NCBI GenBank assembly: GCA_025144245.1
Contig: JALXXC010000009.1
Span: 53,468 to 117,467 of the forward strand
Origin: Corynebacterium sp. p3-SID1145
GTDB lineage: Bacteria > Actinomycetota > Actinomycetes > Mycobacteriales > Mycobacteriaceae
Reading direction: 5' to 3'
DNA length: 64,000 nucleotides
The stretch's first letter is position 1. Every line of letters starts with the position of its first letter. This document shows positions 17,228 to 26,742 of this stretch, piece by piece. The translations under genes were made by a program, and so were the position numbers. Below the pieces are notes generated by a model. The model saw nothing but the letters and a program-made list of their open reading frames with translations. It had not been told where the DNA came from and ran no database searches.

Positions 17228-18691
17228 CTAGGAAAGCCCCGCAGCGGAGCGGACTGCCTCTGGGAGCGCAGCGGCGTCGGGGGCCTGGGAGGTGAAGGAG
17301 GCGGCGTCGATAAGCGCGTTGTCCGCTTCGCCGCTTCCGACCCGGACAATGGTGAGGTCGATGCCCTTGGCCTTGGCCTCTTTGAGCGCCTGGAGCGCGG
17401 AATCATCGGCGCTGTCCACGGATCCGGATGTGATCAGGACGATGCGGACAGGATTCTCCGGGGTCGCCTCGGTTTGCGCGTAGTCGACGGCGGAGGCGAC
17501 TGCCTCACGGGTCTGCGGCTGGCCGTCGTTAACGAACCGGAAAGCGGTGCCGGTGGCATCGTCAGCATTGCCGGTGAAGGCGACGTTGGCGCGGTACCCC
17601 TTGTTCACGCCAGGCGTGAGCGGGGAGGAGTAGTTCCACAGCGCAACGGAGTGACCGCCGGACGTGATCTCGCCGATGGCCGCGTCAATCGCTTCTGCCG
17701 CCGGGTCGTTGAACTCCGCCATTCCGGCAGAGGTGTCGAGCAGGAACAGCGTGTCAGCCGGTTCGCCCGGAGCGCCCGCCTCCTGCGTGCCTGACGGTTG
17801 GTCGCTGCCGGCAGTTTGCGCCTCGGGATCGGTGACGCGCTTCCCGCCCTCCGGCTCGGCCGCGGACCAGACAGGCTCGCTCACACCGGACATGTCCTGG
17901 ACGACATCGCCGTTGGCATCGGTGAATGTCTTGCCTGCGTAGTCGCCGAAAGCCTGCGCGGCGCGGGTCTGCTCCTCGTTGACCGAGTCGGTGGTGTTGA
18001 GGGGGATTGCGGAGTAGACGAGTTGTGCATCGTCGAGAGGCGTGAAGGTTGTTCCCTCCGGTGCGTTATCTTCGGTAGTCGCGACAAGCTTGCCTTGTTG
18101 GGCTGCGGCGTCGGAGCCAGCCGGGATGCGCTGCTTCTTCAGAGCATCAGCTGCTGCCTGATCGGATTCGGCGAGCTTCTGGGAGGCGATCGCAGAGGCC
18201 TCCGGCTGCGTGGCAGTGGGGAAGAGGACGTCCGCCAGGGTAGGTGCGCCTGCCTTATCGGCGGGACCGGCGACACCGACGGCGGAGGCGTAGACGGCCG
18301 GGGGCTCGTTGTTCGCGGCGCTGCGGCCGGCCGAGGTGATCTCGTTGGTGGTGATCGGAGAAAGGGGGGCGACGTAGACGGCGGCGTCCTCAAGCTTTTC
18401 GACGTACTCCGGTGTCACGCAGTAGTCGCGCACCACGGGGTGGGACGCCGCGTAGTCCTCCACGAGCTGCTCACCGACGGTCTTGTTGGCGGCTGCGACA
18501 GGCAGTGCGAGGTCGCCGGCGACGCACTCCTGCTCACCCGCGGCACTGGTTCCCGTTTCTCCCGAACCGGATCCGCCGCGCAGCACCAGCCACGCGATGA
18601 CAGCGGCAATCAGCAACGCAATGACGGCCAGAACCGCTATGACCTCCTTGGACAAGGAGTAGTTGTTCTTTCCGGTGGAGTGCCGTCCCAT
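17228..18691 (-). CDS. Membrane-anchored von Willebrand factor A domain protein
   Basis: The protein has 487 residues. The N-terminus is basic, followed by one transmembrane helix (VIAVLAVIALLIAAVIAWLV, about 17-37). The exported part starts with a Cys-containing domain (QECVAGD, RDYCVTPEYV) that resembles the substrate-binding-like region found before VWA domains in actinobacteria. The C-terminal VWA domain (about 315-485) begins TLFLLDTSAGMAEF. The MIDAS signature is imperfect: D-T-S-A-G instead of D-x-S-x-S. Ligand unknown. It is the last gene of a minus-strand run that starts at 22033. Confidence 0.8.
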   Translation of the reverse strand: MGRHSTGKNNYSLSKEVIAVLAVIALLIAAVIAWLVLRGGSGSGETGTSAAGEQECVAGDLALPVAAANKTVGEQLVEDYAASHPVVRDYCVTPEYVEKLEDAAVYVAPLSPITTNEITSAGRSAANNEPPAVYASAVGVAGPADKAGAPTLADVLFPTATQPEASAIASQKLAESDQAAADALKKQRIPAGSDAAAQQGKLVATTEDNAPEGTTFTPLDDAQLVYSAIPLNTTDSVNEEQTRAAQAFGDYAGKTFTDANGDVVQDMSGVSEPVWSAAEPEGGKRVTDPEAQTAGSDQPSGTQEAGAPGEPADTLFLLDTSAGMAEFNDPAAEAIDAAIGEITSGGHSVALWNYSSPLTPGVNKGYRANVAFTGNADDATGTAFRFVNDGQPQTREAVASAVDYAQTEATPENPVRIVLITSGSVDSADDSALQALKEAKAKGIDLTIVRVGSGEADNALIDAASFTSQAPDAAALPEAVRSAAGLS

Positions 18692-18730
18692 GGCGCAGGC
18701 CCCTTTCGAGCAGACATCTTCCCGCTCAGT

Positions 18731-19594
18731 CTAGTAGCCGAGGACGCTGTCGAGGATCGCGACAAGGCGGTGTCCCAAGGCTTCTCCGCGTCCCGTGAAC
18801 GCGCGTTGGCGGGCGACGTACTCGGCTTTGCCTTCCGGTGTTTCGACAGGTACGACTCCGTAGCCAAGCACGCGGCAGTCGTACGGGGAGGCTTCCATGT
18901 CAAGCAGGCGGATGTCGCAGGCGAGCTCGAAGCAGTCGAGGAAGAGCTCGCCAGGCACGAGCGGCCCCATTTTTGCCGCCCATTTGAACAGGTCCATCCC
19001 GGCGTGCAGGCAGCCGGCTTGTTCATGGGAGGGGCGCGTCGTGTTCTCGAGCACCGTCAGATTCAACGGCTTCGCGGGCGGCGTGAAGAACCGGTACGCG
19101 TCGTAGTGCGTGCACTTGAGTTCGTGCTTATCGACGACCGCGTTCGTCCCCTCCGCCCCCAACCGCAACGGGAGACTGTGGCGGGGCTGCTCGTCCCGGT
19201 AGACCATGGCCCATTCGTGCAGCCCGAAGCAGTCGAATTGCGTCCGGTTATCCTGTGTGGCGCGCAGAAGATGTCGGATACGCTCCAGGTTTTCGCGCCG
19301 GTGGGCCAGGAAATCGTCCACATCGGCGGTGACCGAACCGTCGGGGGCGGTCGCGTAGTGGCGCCACTGGCTGTGGGGAGCGTGGGCGGCGTCGATAAGC
19401 GAAATGCCCGGCCCCGGATGCCACCGCAACACGTGCGCCGGGCGTACGGCGTAGTAGTCGAAGAGGAAATCCCAGATAGGGTGCTTCTCGCCGCGCGAAC
19501 GCCGCTCGAGGTGCGGGTCGACCCACACCCGTGCCCGTTCCTCGTGCGCGCGCAACAGTTCCTCCCATTCGGCGCGCGGAAGTGCCGTCGGCAT
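18731..19594 (-). CDS. Conserved actinobacterial protein, often labelled 3-methyladenine DNA glycosylase
   Basis: The product has 287 residues and no signal peptide. It is rich in His/Trp/Tyr/Arg with segments HPIWDFLFDYYAVRPAH, RWHPGPG, DCFGLHEWAMVYR, and HEQAGCLHAGMDLFKWA. I recall this conserved family being annotated as 3-methyladenine DNA glycosylase in corynebacteria, but I see no HhH-GPD motif or other glycosylase signature, so I treat the function as unknown. The conserved His, Cys and Asp residues suggest a metal site. It starts 7 bp after the stop of the CBS-domain protein gene upstream and precedes the VWA gene by 39 bp. Confidence 0.6.
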   Translation of the reverse strand: MPTALPRAEWEELLRAHEERARVWVDPHLERRSRGEKHPIWDFLFDYYAVRPAHVLRWHPGPGISLIDAAHAPHSQWRHYATAPDGSVTADVDDFLAHRRENLERIRHLLRATQDNRTQFDCFGLHEWAMVYRDEQPRHSLPLRLGAEGTNAVVDKHELKCTHYDAYRFFTPPAKPLNLTVLENTTRPSHEQAGCLHAGMDLFKWAAKMGPLVPGELFLDCFELACDIRLLDMEASPYDCRVLGYGVVPVETPEGKAEYVARQRAFTGRGEALGHRLVAILDSVLGY

Positions 19595-19601
19595 CGTCGG
19601 T

Positions 19602-20654
19602 CTACTCGTCCTCGTGGGTCCAGTCGGAGACCGTGCCCACGTATTCCTCGATCAAATCCTCCAGCGCGAGAACACCGACAAGCTCGCCGTGATCGCGCAC
19701 CTGCGCCATGTGGGCCGAACGGCGGTGCATGGATGTCAACGCGTCGTCGAGGCTTCCGGAGCCGTCCACAATGCTCAAGCGACGGATGCGGTTCTGCGGA
19801 ATGATCGGGTTCGCCGCATCCGACTGCAGCAGATCCAGCACGTCCTTGACGTGGATATACCCCACGAGGGCGCCCGCAGACCCCTCCACGGGGTAGCGCG
19901 AGTAACCCGTCTCCCTGACGGCCTTCTCCAACGCCGAAAGCGTGATGCCGCCGCGGGAGTAGGGGATGGTCACCACGTCGTCGATCGGAATCATGACCTC
20001 TTTGAAGCTGCGGTTCTCCGACGACAGGGCGTTGGCGAGACGCACGGTCTCTTCCGCATCAAGTAGGCCCTCCTGGCGCGACTCCTCGATCATATTCGCG
20101 AGCTGCTCCTGGTCTACCGTCGAGTCCAACTCGTCGCGCTGCTCCACACCCATAAGGTGCAGCGTCCAACGCGCGAGCTCGTTGAGGGCGTAGATGAACG
20201 GCCGGGTCAGCTTCACCCACATATCCATCGCGGGGGTGAGCCACACCGCCAGCGTCTCGGGCCCGGCGATCGAGATATTCTTCGGGATCATCTCGCCGAA
20301 GATGATGTGCAGCACAGTGATGAGCAGCAGCGCAATCACGAACGACAGCGGGTGCAGCAGGTCTTCGGGTACGCCGAGACCGGTGAAGGGGACCTCGAGG
20401 AAGTGGGCGATCGCCGGCTCGGCGACCTTGCCCAGGATCAGTGAGGCAATCGTGATGCCGAACTGGGCGCCCGCGAGGTACAACGAGAGGTGCTCCGTGG
20501 CATTCATAGCTCGGCGGGCACCTGTCCTGCCTTGGGCCAGCATCGACTCGAGGCGGTCTTTGCGCGACGACACCAGCGCGAACTCCGCGGCCACGAAGAA
20601 CGCGTTGGCCAGCAGAAGCGCGATGATGAGGATACTCGCTACCCAAATGCTCAC
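19602..20654 (-). CDS. CorC/HlyC (CNNM-like) CBS-domain membrane protein, second of pair
   Basis: The protein has 350 residues. The DUF21 transmembrane domain (about 1-170) starts with WVASILIIALLLANAFFVAAEFALV, and a CBS pair follows (about 190-330; VMIPIDDVVTI, GSLDDALTSM). Unlike its neighbour it ends just after the CBS pair and lacks the CorC/HlyC transporter-associated domain. GTG 20654 is preferred: it overlaps the upstream TGA as GTGA and has AGGAAG 8 nt before it, while the GTG at 20663 would overlap that ribosome binding site. Relatives (CNNM, CorC, MpfA) act in Mg2+ export or metal homeostasis; transport by this protein is inferred. Confidence 0.88.
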   Translation of the reverse strand: MSIWVASILIIALLLANAFFVAAEFALVSSRKDRLESMLAQGRTGARRAMNATEHLSLYLAGAQFGITIASLILGKVAEPAIAHFLEVPFTGLGVPEDLLHPLSFVIALLLITVLHIIFGEMIPKNISIAGPETLAVWLTPAMDMWVKLTRPFIYALNELARWTLHLMGVEQRDELDSTVDQEQLANMIEESRQEGLLDAEETVRLANALSSENRSFKEVMIPIDDVVTIPYSRGGITLSALEKAVRETGYSRYPVEGSAGALVGYIHVKDVLDLLQSDAANPIIPQNRIRRLSIVDGSGSLDDALTSMHRRSAHMAQVRDHGELVGVLALEDLIEEYVGTVSDWTHEDE

Positions 20655-22033
20655 TGTTCCCACTTCCTTGCGTCTTCGTCGGAGACAGGGGTGAGAATCG
20701 CTTTGTCCAGGCGGCGGCCCTCCATGACGGAGACACGCGCCAGCCAGCGGCCGGCGTTGCCGGACTCGAAATCATCCTGCGCCTCATTGTCCGACACTGG
20801 CAGAAGCACGGTGTCGCCGACTTGCGGGACGCGGCCGAGAGCCGACATGATCAGCCCGCCGAGGGTCTCGTACGGGCCGTCGGGGGACAGGTAGCTGGTG
20901 CGCTCGGCAAGTTCGTCGAGACGTACCAGGCCGGAGACCTCCCAGGAGGAGCCGAAACGGTGGAAGTCGCGCTCGGATTCGCGGTCGTCGTGCTCGTCGT
21001 AAACCTCGCCGAGAATCTCCTCGACGACATCCTCGATGGTCACCAAACCCTGGGTGCCGCCGTATTCGTCAGCGACGAGCACCATCTGCGAGCCGGCCGA
21101 ACGCACTTGGTTGAGCACCGCATCGCCGTCGAGGGTCCCCGGAACGAAGGACACCGGCTTGGCCAGCGGACCGAGCAGCGTCGTCGCGCGCTCGTCGCTG
21201 GGGACAGAGAAGGCATCCTTGATGTGCACGATCCCGACGGTGTCGTCGAGGTCCCCGCGGCGGACGGGGAAGCGGGAGTGGCCAGTCTCAATAGCCAAGG
21301 CGATGAGGTCGCTGACCGTGTCCTCGACGTCGAGGGAGTTGACTGTCGAACGCGGCGACATCACTTCTTCTGCCGTGGTCTCGCCGAACTGCAGGGACCT
21401 GTCGAGCATCCGCGCGGTGGCCGCATCCAAACCGCCGGCCTCCGCGGAGCTGCGCACCATCGCGCCGAGCTCCGGGCCGGAGCGTGCTGACGCAAGCTCA
21501 TCCGCCGGCTCGATCCCGAGCTTGCGCACGAACCAGTTCGCCGACGCATTGAGTCCCTTGATGAACCAGGCGAAGACAGTGTTGAAAGCGTTGACGGGCG
21601 GAACAACGAAACGCGCTGCCGCGAGGGGATTGGCGATAGCCAGATTCTTCGGCACAAGTTCGCCGAAAACCATCGACAGCGTCGTGGCCACGATGAGAGC
21701 CAGCACCAAGGCCACGGGCCGGGAAGCTGACTCGCTCAGGCCGACAAGCTCAAGCAGCGGACCAAAGAAGCGCGCCAGCACCGGTTCGGCGAGGAAGCCG
21801 GTGGCCAGTGTCGTGATCGTGATGCCAAGCTGCGCGCCGGAGAGAACGAAAGAGAGATTGGCGTGGTCGCGCTGCACGGCGCGGGCGGTCTTATCGCCCT
21901 TTTCCTGCACGTGCGACTCGATCGTGGAGCGTTCGAGGCCGGTCATGGCGAATTCAATGGCCACGAAGAGACCGGTAGAAGCCGTGAGCAGCACGAAGCC
22001 GATCAAGGCGAGAATGGAGATCAGTATGTCCAT
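20651..22033 (-). CDS. CorC/HlyC (CNNM-like) CBS-domain membrane protein, first of pair
   Basis: The protein has 460 residues. The DUF21 domain with about four membrane segments comes first (ISILALIGFVLLTASTGLFV at the N-terminus). A CBS pair follows (VMSPRSTVNSL, MVLVADEYGGTQGLVTIEDV), then a C-terminal transporter-associated domain (about 345-435). The EYGGTQGLVT segment is diagnostic of this family. A role in Mg2+/Co2+ homeostasis is inferred from relatives. Tandem duplication with the following gene is typical for actinobacteria. Confidence 0.9.
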   Translation of the reverse strand: MDILISILALIGFVLLTASTGLFVAIEFAMTGLERSTIESHVQEKGDKTARAVQRDHANLSFVLSGAQLGITITTLATGFLAEPVLARFFGPLLELVGLSESASRPVALVLALIVATTLSMVFGELVPKNLAIANPLAAARFVVPPVNAFNTVFAWFIKGLNASANWFVRKLGIEPADELASARSGPELGAMVRSSAEAGGLDAATARMLDRSLQFGETTAEEVMSPRSTVNSLDVEDTVSDLIALAIETGHSRFPVRRGDLDDTVGIVHIKDAFSVPSDERATTLLGPLAKPVSFVPGTLDGDAVLNQVRSAGSQMVLVADEYGGTQGLVTIEDVVEEILGEVYDEHDDRESERDFHRFGSSWEVSGLVRLDELAERTSYLSPDGPYETLGGLIMSALGRVPQVGDTVLLPVSDNEAQDDFESGNAGRWLARVSVMEGRRLDKAILTPVSDEDARKWEQ

Positions 22034-22039
22034 GGGTGG

Positions 22040-23359
22040 TTAGAGCTCTTTGCGCCTGGGACTCCTTTTTCGGCGGCGCCCACCGTTGGGGTTGGAATGA
22101 GCTTTATTCGGTTGCCGTCCGCGCCGCGAACCCTGCGGACGTTGGTTGCGCGTCTTGGAGGGGTCCGCGGTCTGACCTGGCGGGGGCAGCGGATTGCCGT
22201 TTGGCTTCCGCGCTCCCGTGATTTTAGCAAGCTCGGCAGATTCGGCGCTAACCTCGACTTTCTTGGCGTCCACGCCGGCTTTGCGGAGGAGCTGGTCAAC
22301 GTCTTTGCGCTGCTCGTCCATCACGAGCGTGACCACGGTTCCGGAAGTGCCCGCACGTGCGGTGCGGCCGGCGCGGTGGAGATATGCCTTGTGCTCGGCG
22401 GGCGGGTCGATGTGGACGACGAGGGAGACATCGCTGATGTCGATTCCGCGGGCCGCGATGTCGGTAGCCACGAGCACGGGCAGGGAGCCGCCAGCGAAGC
22501 CCTCGATGGCGCGGGTGCGCGCACCTTGGCCCTTGTCGCCGTGGATGCCTTGCGCGTTGATGCCGACGCGGCGCAGCTTCTTCACCTGCCGGTCCACACC
22601 GTGCTTGGTGCGCATGAACATGATGGTCTTGCCGTCGCGCGCGGCGATCAGCGGAACAATGTCGTTGCGCGCTTCACGGTCGCCGACGAACAGCTGGTAG
22701 TGCTCCATTGAATCGACGGCCGCGGCGGCGGGCGCCGTCGAGTGCGTCACGGGGTTGTCGAGGTATCGCTGAACAAGCTTGTCGACGTCACCGTCCAGCG
22801 TCGCCGAGAACAACAGGCGCTGGCCGGTGGAGGGGGTGGCGTCGAGAAGCTTGCGCACCTGAGGGAGGAAGCCCATGTCCGCCATCTGGTCGGCTTCGTC
22901 GATAGCTGTGATCTCAACGGCGTCGAAGCTGAGCTTGCCCTGGTTAATGAGGTCCTGCGCGCGTCCCGGTGTTGCCACGAGCACATCCACCGGTGCGGCG
23001 AGTGCGCGGATGTGGTTGTTGATGTTGACGCCGCCGACGACCTCGATGATGCGGAGGTACACCGCCGCGGCGGGGTCGTCGAGACGCTGGCGGATCTGAG
23101 CGGCGAGCTCGCGGGTGGGGGCGAGAATGAGTCCGCGTGGATGGCCAGGGCGCGACGGCTTACCAGCGAGCAGAGCGAGCATCGGGAGACCGAACGTGAA
23201 TGTCTTGCCGGACCCGGTAGGGCCGCGGCCGAGAACATCGCGGCCGTCGAGTACTCCCGGGATCGCCGCTTGCTGGATCGGGAAAGGCTGACGAATGCCC
23301 TGGGTGTCCAGGACGTCGACGATGGGGCGGGGAAGCCCTAAATCAAGAAAAGAAGGCAC
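22040..23359 (-). CDS. DEAD-box ATP-dependent RNA helicase
   Basis: The protein has about 439 residues from GTG 23359. Motifs in order: Q-motif region PFPIQQAAIP, Walker A GRGPTGSGKT, PTRELA, TPGR, Walker B IDEADQMADMGF, SAT (FSATLD), then the second RecA domain with VATDIAARGIDI and HRAGRTARAG. The C-terminus is a basic Lys/Arg/Asn tail (RKRSPRRKEL) that should bind RNA. It probably remodels rRNA or mRNA. The frame extends to a TTG at 23404, but the residues before 23359 do not look like family sequence. It ends 6 bp before the CBS gene, so these may be cotranscribed. Confidence 0.9.
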   Translation of the reverse strand: MPSFLDLGLPRPIVDVLDTQGIRQPFPIQQAAIPGVLDGRDVLGRGPTGSGKTFTFGLPMLALLAGKPSRPGHPRGLILAPTRELAAQIRQRLDDPAAAVYLRIIEVVGGVNINNHIRALAAPVDVLVATPGRAQDLINQGKLSFDAVEITAIDEADQMADMGFLPQVRKLLDATPSTGQRLLFSATLDGDVDKLVQRYLDNPVTHSTAPAAAAVDSMEHYQLFVGDREARNDIVPLIAARDGKTIMFMRTKHGVDRQVKKLRRVGINAQGIHGDKGQGARTRAIEGFAGGSLPVLVATDIAARGIDISDVSLVVHIDPPAEHKAYLHRAGRTARAGTSGTVVTLVMDEQRKDVDQLLRKAGVDAKKVEVSAESAELAKITGARKPNGNPLPPPGQTADPSKTRNQRPQGSRRGRQPNKAHSNPNGGRRRKRSPRRKEL

Positions 23360-23419
23360 CGTGGGAAGTCTACCGACGCCCCCGCGGTGCCTGGGTGAGC
23401 GCAACGCGCCCAGCTAGTA

Positions 23420-24922
23420 CTAGTAGCTGATCTCCTCGCGCTCGCCGGACCACGTCGTGTGGTACGTGCCCTCCATGTCGACACGCTTGTACGTGTGGGC
23501 ACCGAAGAAGTCGCGCTGGCCCTGAATCAATGCGGCCGGCAGGCGGTCGGAACGCAGCGAATCATAGTAAGACAGGCTGGAGGCGAACACCGGGATCGGC
23601 AGCCCCAGCTGGGTCGCCGTGACGACAACGCGGCGCCAGGAGTCGATGAGACCGTTCTCGAGCTCCCCGCGGAAATACGGGTCGAGCAGCAGCGACGGCA
23701 GTTCCGGGTCGTTGTTGTACGCCTCGGTGATGCGGTTGAGGAACTTCGCGCGGATGATGCAACCACCGCGCCAAATCGTGGCGAGATCCTGCGGCTTAAG
23801 GCCCCAGCCGTATTCCTGGGAGCCGGCGTTGATCTCGTCGAAGCCCTGCGCGTACGCGACGAGCTTCGACGCGTACAGGGCGCGCCGGACGTCCTCGACG
23901 AACTGCTCCTTGTCCACGCCGAGTGACTCCAAAGTGGCGGTTTCACCGGACGGCAAGCCAGTCTCCTTGACTGCCTCGCGCTGGGCGAGTGCCGACGACA
24001 GCGCACGCGCGAACACAGCCTCGCCGATGCCGGTGGTGGGCACACCCAGATCGAGCGCTTCCTTTACAGTCCAGCGGCCCGTGCCCTTCTGTCCCGCGGC
24101 ATCGACAATGACGTCAATGAACGGTTTGCCCGTCTTCGCGTCCACCTGGCGCAGGACCTCTGCGGTGATCTCGATCAGGTACGAATCCAGGTCACCCTGG
24201 TTCCACTCGGAGAAAATCTCGGCCAGTTCGGCCGGCTCGATGCCCGCCGCGTAGCGAAGAAGGTGGTAAGCCTCGCCGATGACCTGCATGTCGGCGTATT
24301 CAATGCCGTTGTGGACCATCTTGACGAAGTGGCCGGCGCCGTCCGGGCCGATGTGCGTCACGCACGGTGTCCCGTCGACCTTGGCGGAGATGTCCTCCAG
24401 CAGCGGACCGAGCGTCTCCCAGGACTCCTTCGGGCCGCCGGGCATGATCGACGGTCCGCGCAGTGCGCCTTCCTCACCGCCGGAAATGCCAGCACCGACG
24501 AAGTGGCGCCCCTTCGCGGCGACCTCTTTTTCGCGGCGGATCGTGTCGGTGAAAAGGGAGTTTCCGCCGTCGATGATGATGTCGCCTTCATCCATCGCCT
24601 CGACAAGCTGATCGATCACCGCGTCAGTAGCCTTGCCCGCCTGCACCATAATCACGGCCTTGCGGGGGCGCTCCAAGGAAGCGACGAAGTCCTCGATAGT
24701 CTCCGAGGGGATGAACGACCCCTCGCCGCCGTACTGTTCCATCACCGCTCGGGTCTTCTCCGGCGAGCGGTTGAAGATAGCCACGGTGTGGCCGCGGGAG
24801 GCGAAGTTACGGGCCAAATTGGAGCCCATCACGGCCATGCCCACGACACCGATCTGAGCCTTGCCGGCAGTGTCTGCACCGTTGGGGGCAGCGTTAGAGG
24901 AAGATGCGTCATTCGAAGTCAT
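23420..24922 (-). CDS. gnd: 6-phosphogluconate dehydrogenase (decarboxylating)
   Basis: The protein has about 500 residues. The Rossmann domain begins IGVVGMAVMGSNLARNFA after a 27-residue polar leader like that of C. glutamicum Gnd. The catalytic signature IIDGGNSLFTDT and GAGISGGEEGALRGPS are present. The all-helical domain carries the substrate Lys (HFVKMVHNGIEY), and the C-terminus ends HTTWSGER. It oxidises 6-phosphogluconate to ribulose 5-phosphate with NADP in the pentose phosphate pathway. ATG 24922 is chosen because the leader then matches the family; an ATG 12 nt upstream is also in frame. Confidence 0.95.
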   Translation of the reverse strand: MTSNDASSSNAAPNGADTAGKAQIGVVGMAVMGSNLARNFASRGHTVAIFNRSPEKTRAVMEQYGGEGSFIPSETIEDFVASLERPRKAVIMVQAGKATDAVIDQLVEAMDEGDIIIDGGNSLFTDTIRREKEVAAKGRHFVGAGISGGEEGALRGPSIMPGGPKESWETLGPLLEDISAKVDGTPCVTHIGPDGAGHFVKMVHNGIEYADMQVIGEAYHLLRYAAGIEPAELAEIFSEWNQGDLDSYLIEITAEVLRQVDAKTGKPFIDVIVDAAGQKGTGRWTVKEALDLGVPTTGIGEAVFARALSSALAQREAVKETGLPSGETATLESLGVDKEQFVEDVRRALYASKLVAYAQGFDEINAGSQEYGWGLKPQDLATIWRGGCIIRAKFLNRITEAYNNDPELPSLLLDPYFRGELENGLIDSWRRVVVTATQLGLPIPVFASSLSYYDSLRSDRLPAALIQGQRDFFGAHTYKRVDMEGTYHTTWSGEREEISY

Positions 24923-25038
24923 GCCCTCGAGCATACGCACGCGCCAAACGCCTGGGAGGCAACCTCCGCAAGGAATTTCCTGCCGCTGTTTCCAGAGTCC
25001 GGCAATTTGGTCTAGTTTCGTTGCTAAAGTCAGTTTCT

Positions 25039-25473
25039 ATGGATATCAACGACCTCAAGCACCTGCAGAACCGCCAACTCAACGATGAGGAACTCACCGC
25101 ACTCAACGCTGCCAGCACCGAATTCGATTCATTTATCGGCCTGAAATTCACGGCCTTCGGCCCCGAGAAGATCGTCGCGGAGGTCGAGGCACAACCGAAG
25201 CACCACCAGCCCGCAGGCATGGTCAACGGGGGAGTTTTCTGCTCCATCGGTGAGACCATGGGGTCCTTCGCTGGCTACCTCGCCGCCGGTGCCCCGGTCG
25301 TCGGAATGAACAACAGCACCGATCTCCTGCGCAGCGTCGCCGACGGTGTCATCGAGGCGGACGTCACTCCAGTGCATGTCGGACGGCGCACCCAGCTGTG
25401 GCGCACGGAGATGCGGCAGGAAGGCAAGCTCGTCGCCGTCAGCATGCTGCGGACGATGGTTCTGGACTCCTAA
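25039..25473 (+). CDS. Hotdog-fold thioesterase (PaaI/YdiI type)
   Basis: The protein has 144 residues, the normal size of single-hotdog thioesterases. The core motif is HHQPAGMVNGGVFCSIGETM, with the conserved HxxPxGxxHGG pattern altered in that the usual second His is Asn (MVNGG). A Glu that often serves as catalytic base follows in GETMGS. It should hydrolyse an acyl- or aroyl-CoA; the substrate is unknown. It is divergent from gnd, and the C. glutamicum order gnd then thioesterase is kept. The frame is open upstream, but ATG 25039 gives the correct family N-terminus. Confidence 0.85.
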   Translation: MDINDLKHLQNRQLNDEELTALNAASTEFDSFIGLKFTAFGPEKIVAEVEAQPKHHQPAGMVNGGVFCSIGETMGSFAGYLAAGAPVVGMNNSTDLLRSVADGVIEADVTPVHVGRRTQLWRTEMRQEGKLVAVSMLRTMVLDS

Positions 25474-25486
25474 AAGAAGGGGCCGC

Positions 25487-25515
25487 GGCTCTAGACCCGA
25501 CGTGTCTCTAGAGCC
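25487..25515. terminator. Candidate terminator between thioesterase gene and corA
   Basis: A perfect 9-bp inverted repeat (GGCTCTAGA at 25487-25495, TCTAGAGCC at 25507-25515) lies between the convergent stops and includes the corA stop codon. A T-rich tract is weak on both sides, so termination is likely but not certain. Confidence 0.45.
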
Positions 25516-26581
25516 AATGGTTCTTCCGGAACCACCAGTACATGCCCAGGATCGACGCGAACATCACCACCAGCACGACTGGGTAGCCGTACCGCCACCC
25601 GAGTTCGGGCATGTTCTCGAAGTTCATGCCGTACACGCCGGCGATCATCGTCGGGAGTGCGGCCATGCCGACGACAGCGGAGATGGTGCGCATGTCGGAG
25701 TTCTGCTGCATGGAGACCTTGGCCACGGAGGCGTCGAGAAGCGATGAAAGCCGCTCATCGAAAGCGGACACGTTGTCGCTGACAATCATGGCGTTGTCCT
25801 GCACGTCGCGCAGGTACGAGCGAATCGGCTTGCTCAGCAGGTCCTTGTGCAGGGTGAGGCCGGAACGCAGCGCGGGCCCCAGCGGGTCGGTGGCGTGGCG
25901 CATCTCCAGAACCTCACGCTTGTACATGTAGATCTTGTCGATGTTGATCAGCTGCCGCGGTGTGAATACTTCGTTCTCGAGTTCGTCGACATCGCTGGAG
26001 AGGAACGTCGTGACCTTCATATAGTTCTCGACGATGTGGTCCGCGACCTTCCACGCCACGGCCGCCGGGCCGAGCGAGGAGATTTCCGGGTCCTCGATAA
26101 GCTCCTGCGTCAGGTTCGGCAGTTGAGCGTCGTGGCGGATGGTGATCACGAAATCCTCGCCGACGAGCATTTGCACCTCACCGGTCGAAATGATTTCGCG
26201 GAGGTCCGAGACTTCCTCGTCGTCACGGTAGACGACGGTGCGGATGACGATGAAGAGCTGCTCGCCGTAGCGCTCCACCTTGGGGCGCTGGTGCGCCGTC
26301 ACGGCATCTTCGACAATGAGGTCGTGGATGCCGAATTCCGCCGCCACGCGCTCCATCTGCTCAGCGCTCGGCTCGTGCAGAGAGAGCCACACATAGCCGT
26401 TTTCAGCCTGCTTCACGCGCTCCATGGCGCTGGTGTAGTGCATGGACCCGGGCAGGGCGTTGCCTTCGACGAAGACGCGGCAGAAGTCGACGGACCGCTC
26501 GACGGGCACTGGGACGGGCCGCTGGTCTTGCTTCGCCTGCGATTTAGCCTTGTTACGGGGCAGAGGTAGTTTCGGCGGCAT
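25508..26581 (-). CDS. corA: CorA-family magnesium/cobalt transporter
   Basis: The protein has 357 residues. The large N-terminal cytoplasmic domain is followed by the long stalk helix and two C-terminal transmembrane helices. The selectivity motif YGMNF lies at about 317-321, followed by ELGWRYGYP in place of the usual MPEL loop continuation, and the C-terminus is basic (FRKNHWL). ATG 26581 has AGGGGG 5 nt upstream and is preferred over the in-frame start at 26647. It is expected to import Mg2+ driven by membrane potential. Confidence 0.94.
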   Translation of the reverse strand: MPPKLPLPRNKAKSQAKQDQRPVPVPVERSVDFCRVFVEGNALPGSMHYTSAMERVKQAENGYVWLSLHEPSAEQMERVAAEFGIHDLIVEDAVTAHQRPKVERYGEQLFIVIRTVVYRDDEEVSDLREIISTGEVQMLVGEDFVITIRHDAQLPNLTQELIEDPEISSLGPAAVAWKVADHIVENYMKVTTFLSSDVDELENEVFTPRQLINIDKIYMYKREVLEMRHATDPLGPALRSGLTLHKDLLSKPIRSYLRDVQDNAMIVSDNVSAFDERLSSLLDASVAKVSMQQNSDMRTISAVVGMAALPTMIAGVYGMNFENMPELGWRYGYPVVLVVMFASILGMYWWFRKNHWL

Positions 26582-26742
26582 AGCGACCCCCTTTTTCACA
26601 GACTCGGCAGGAAGCTGGGCTCGCGCATTCGCATATCGACGAATCACGCCAGCCCAGCGGTGAACTTAATAGATCATACGCCTAGCCCGCCGCGAAGCGT
26701 GCACCGAGAGCCCGAGCGGGCGGTGGAGGGGGAGGAGAAGGT

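Noticed and set aside
17798-19804. A 668-residue plus-strand frame over the VWA and conserved protein genes
   Set aside because: Antisense shadow; the minus-strand genes have a signal anchor, domain motifs and sensible starts.
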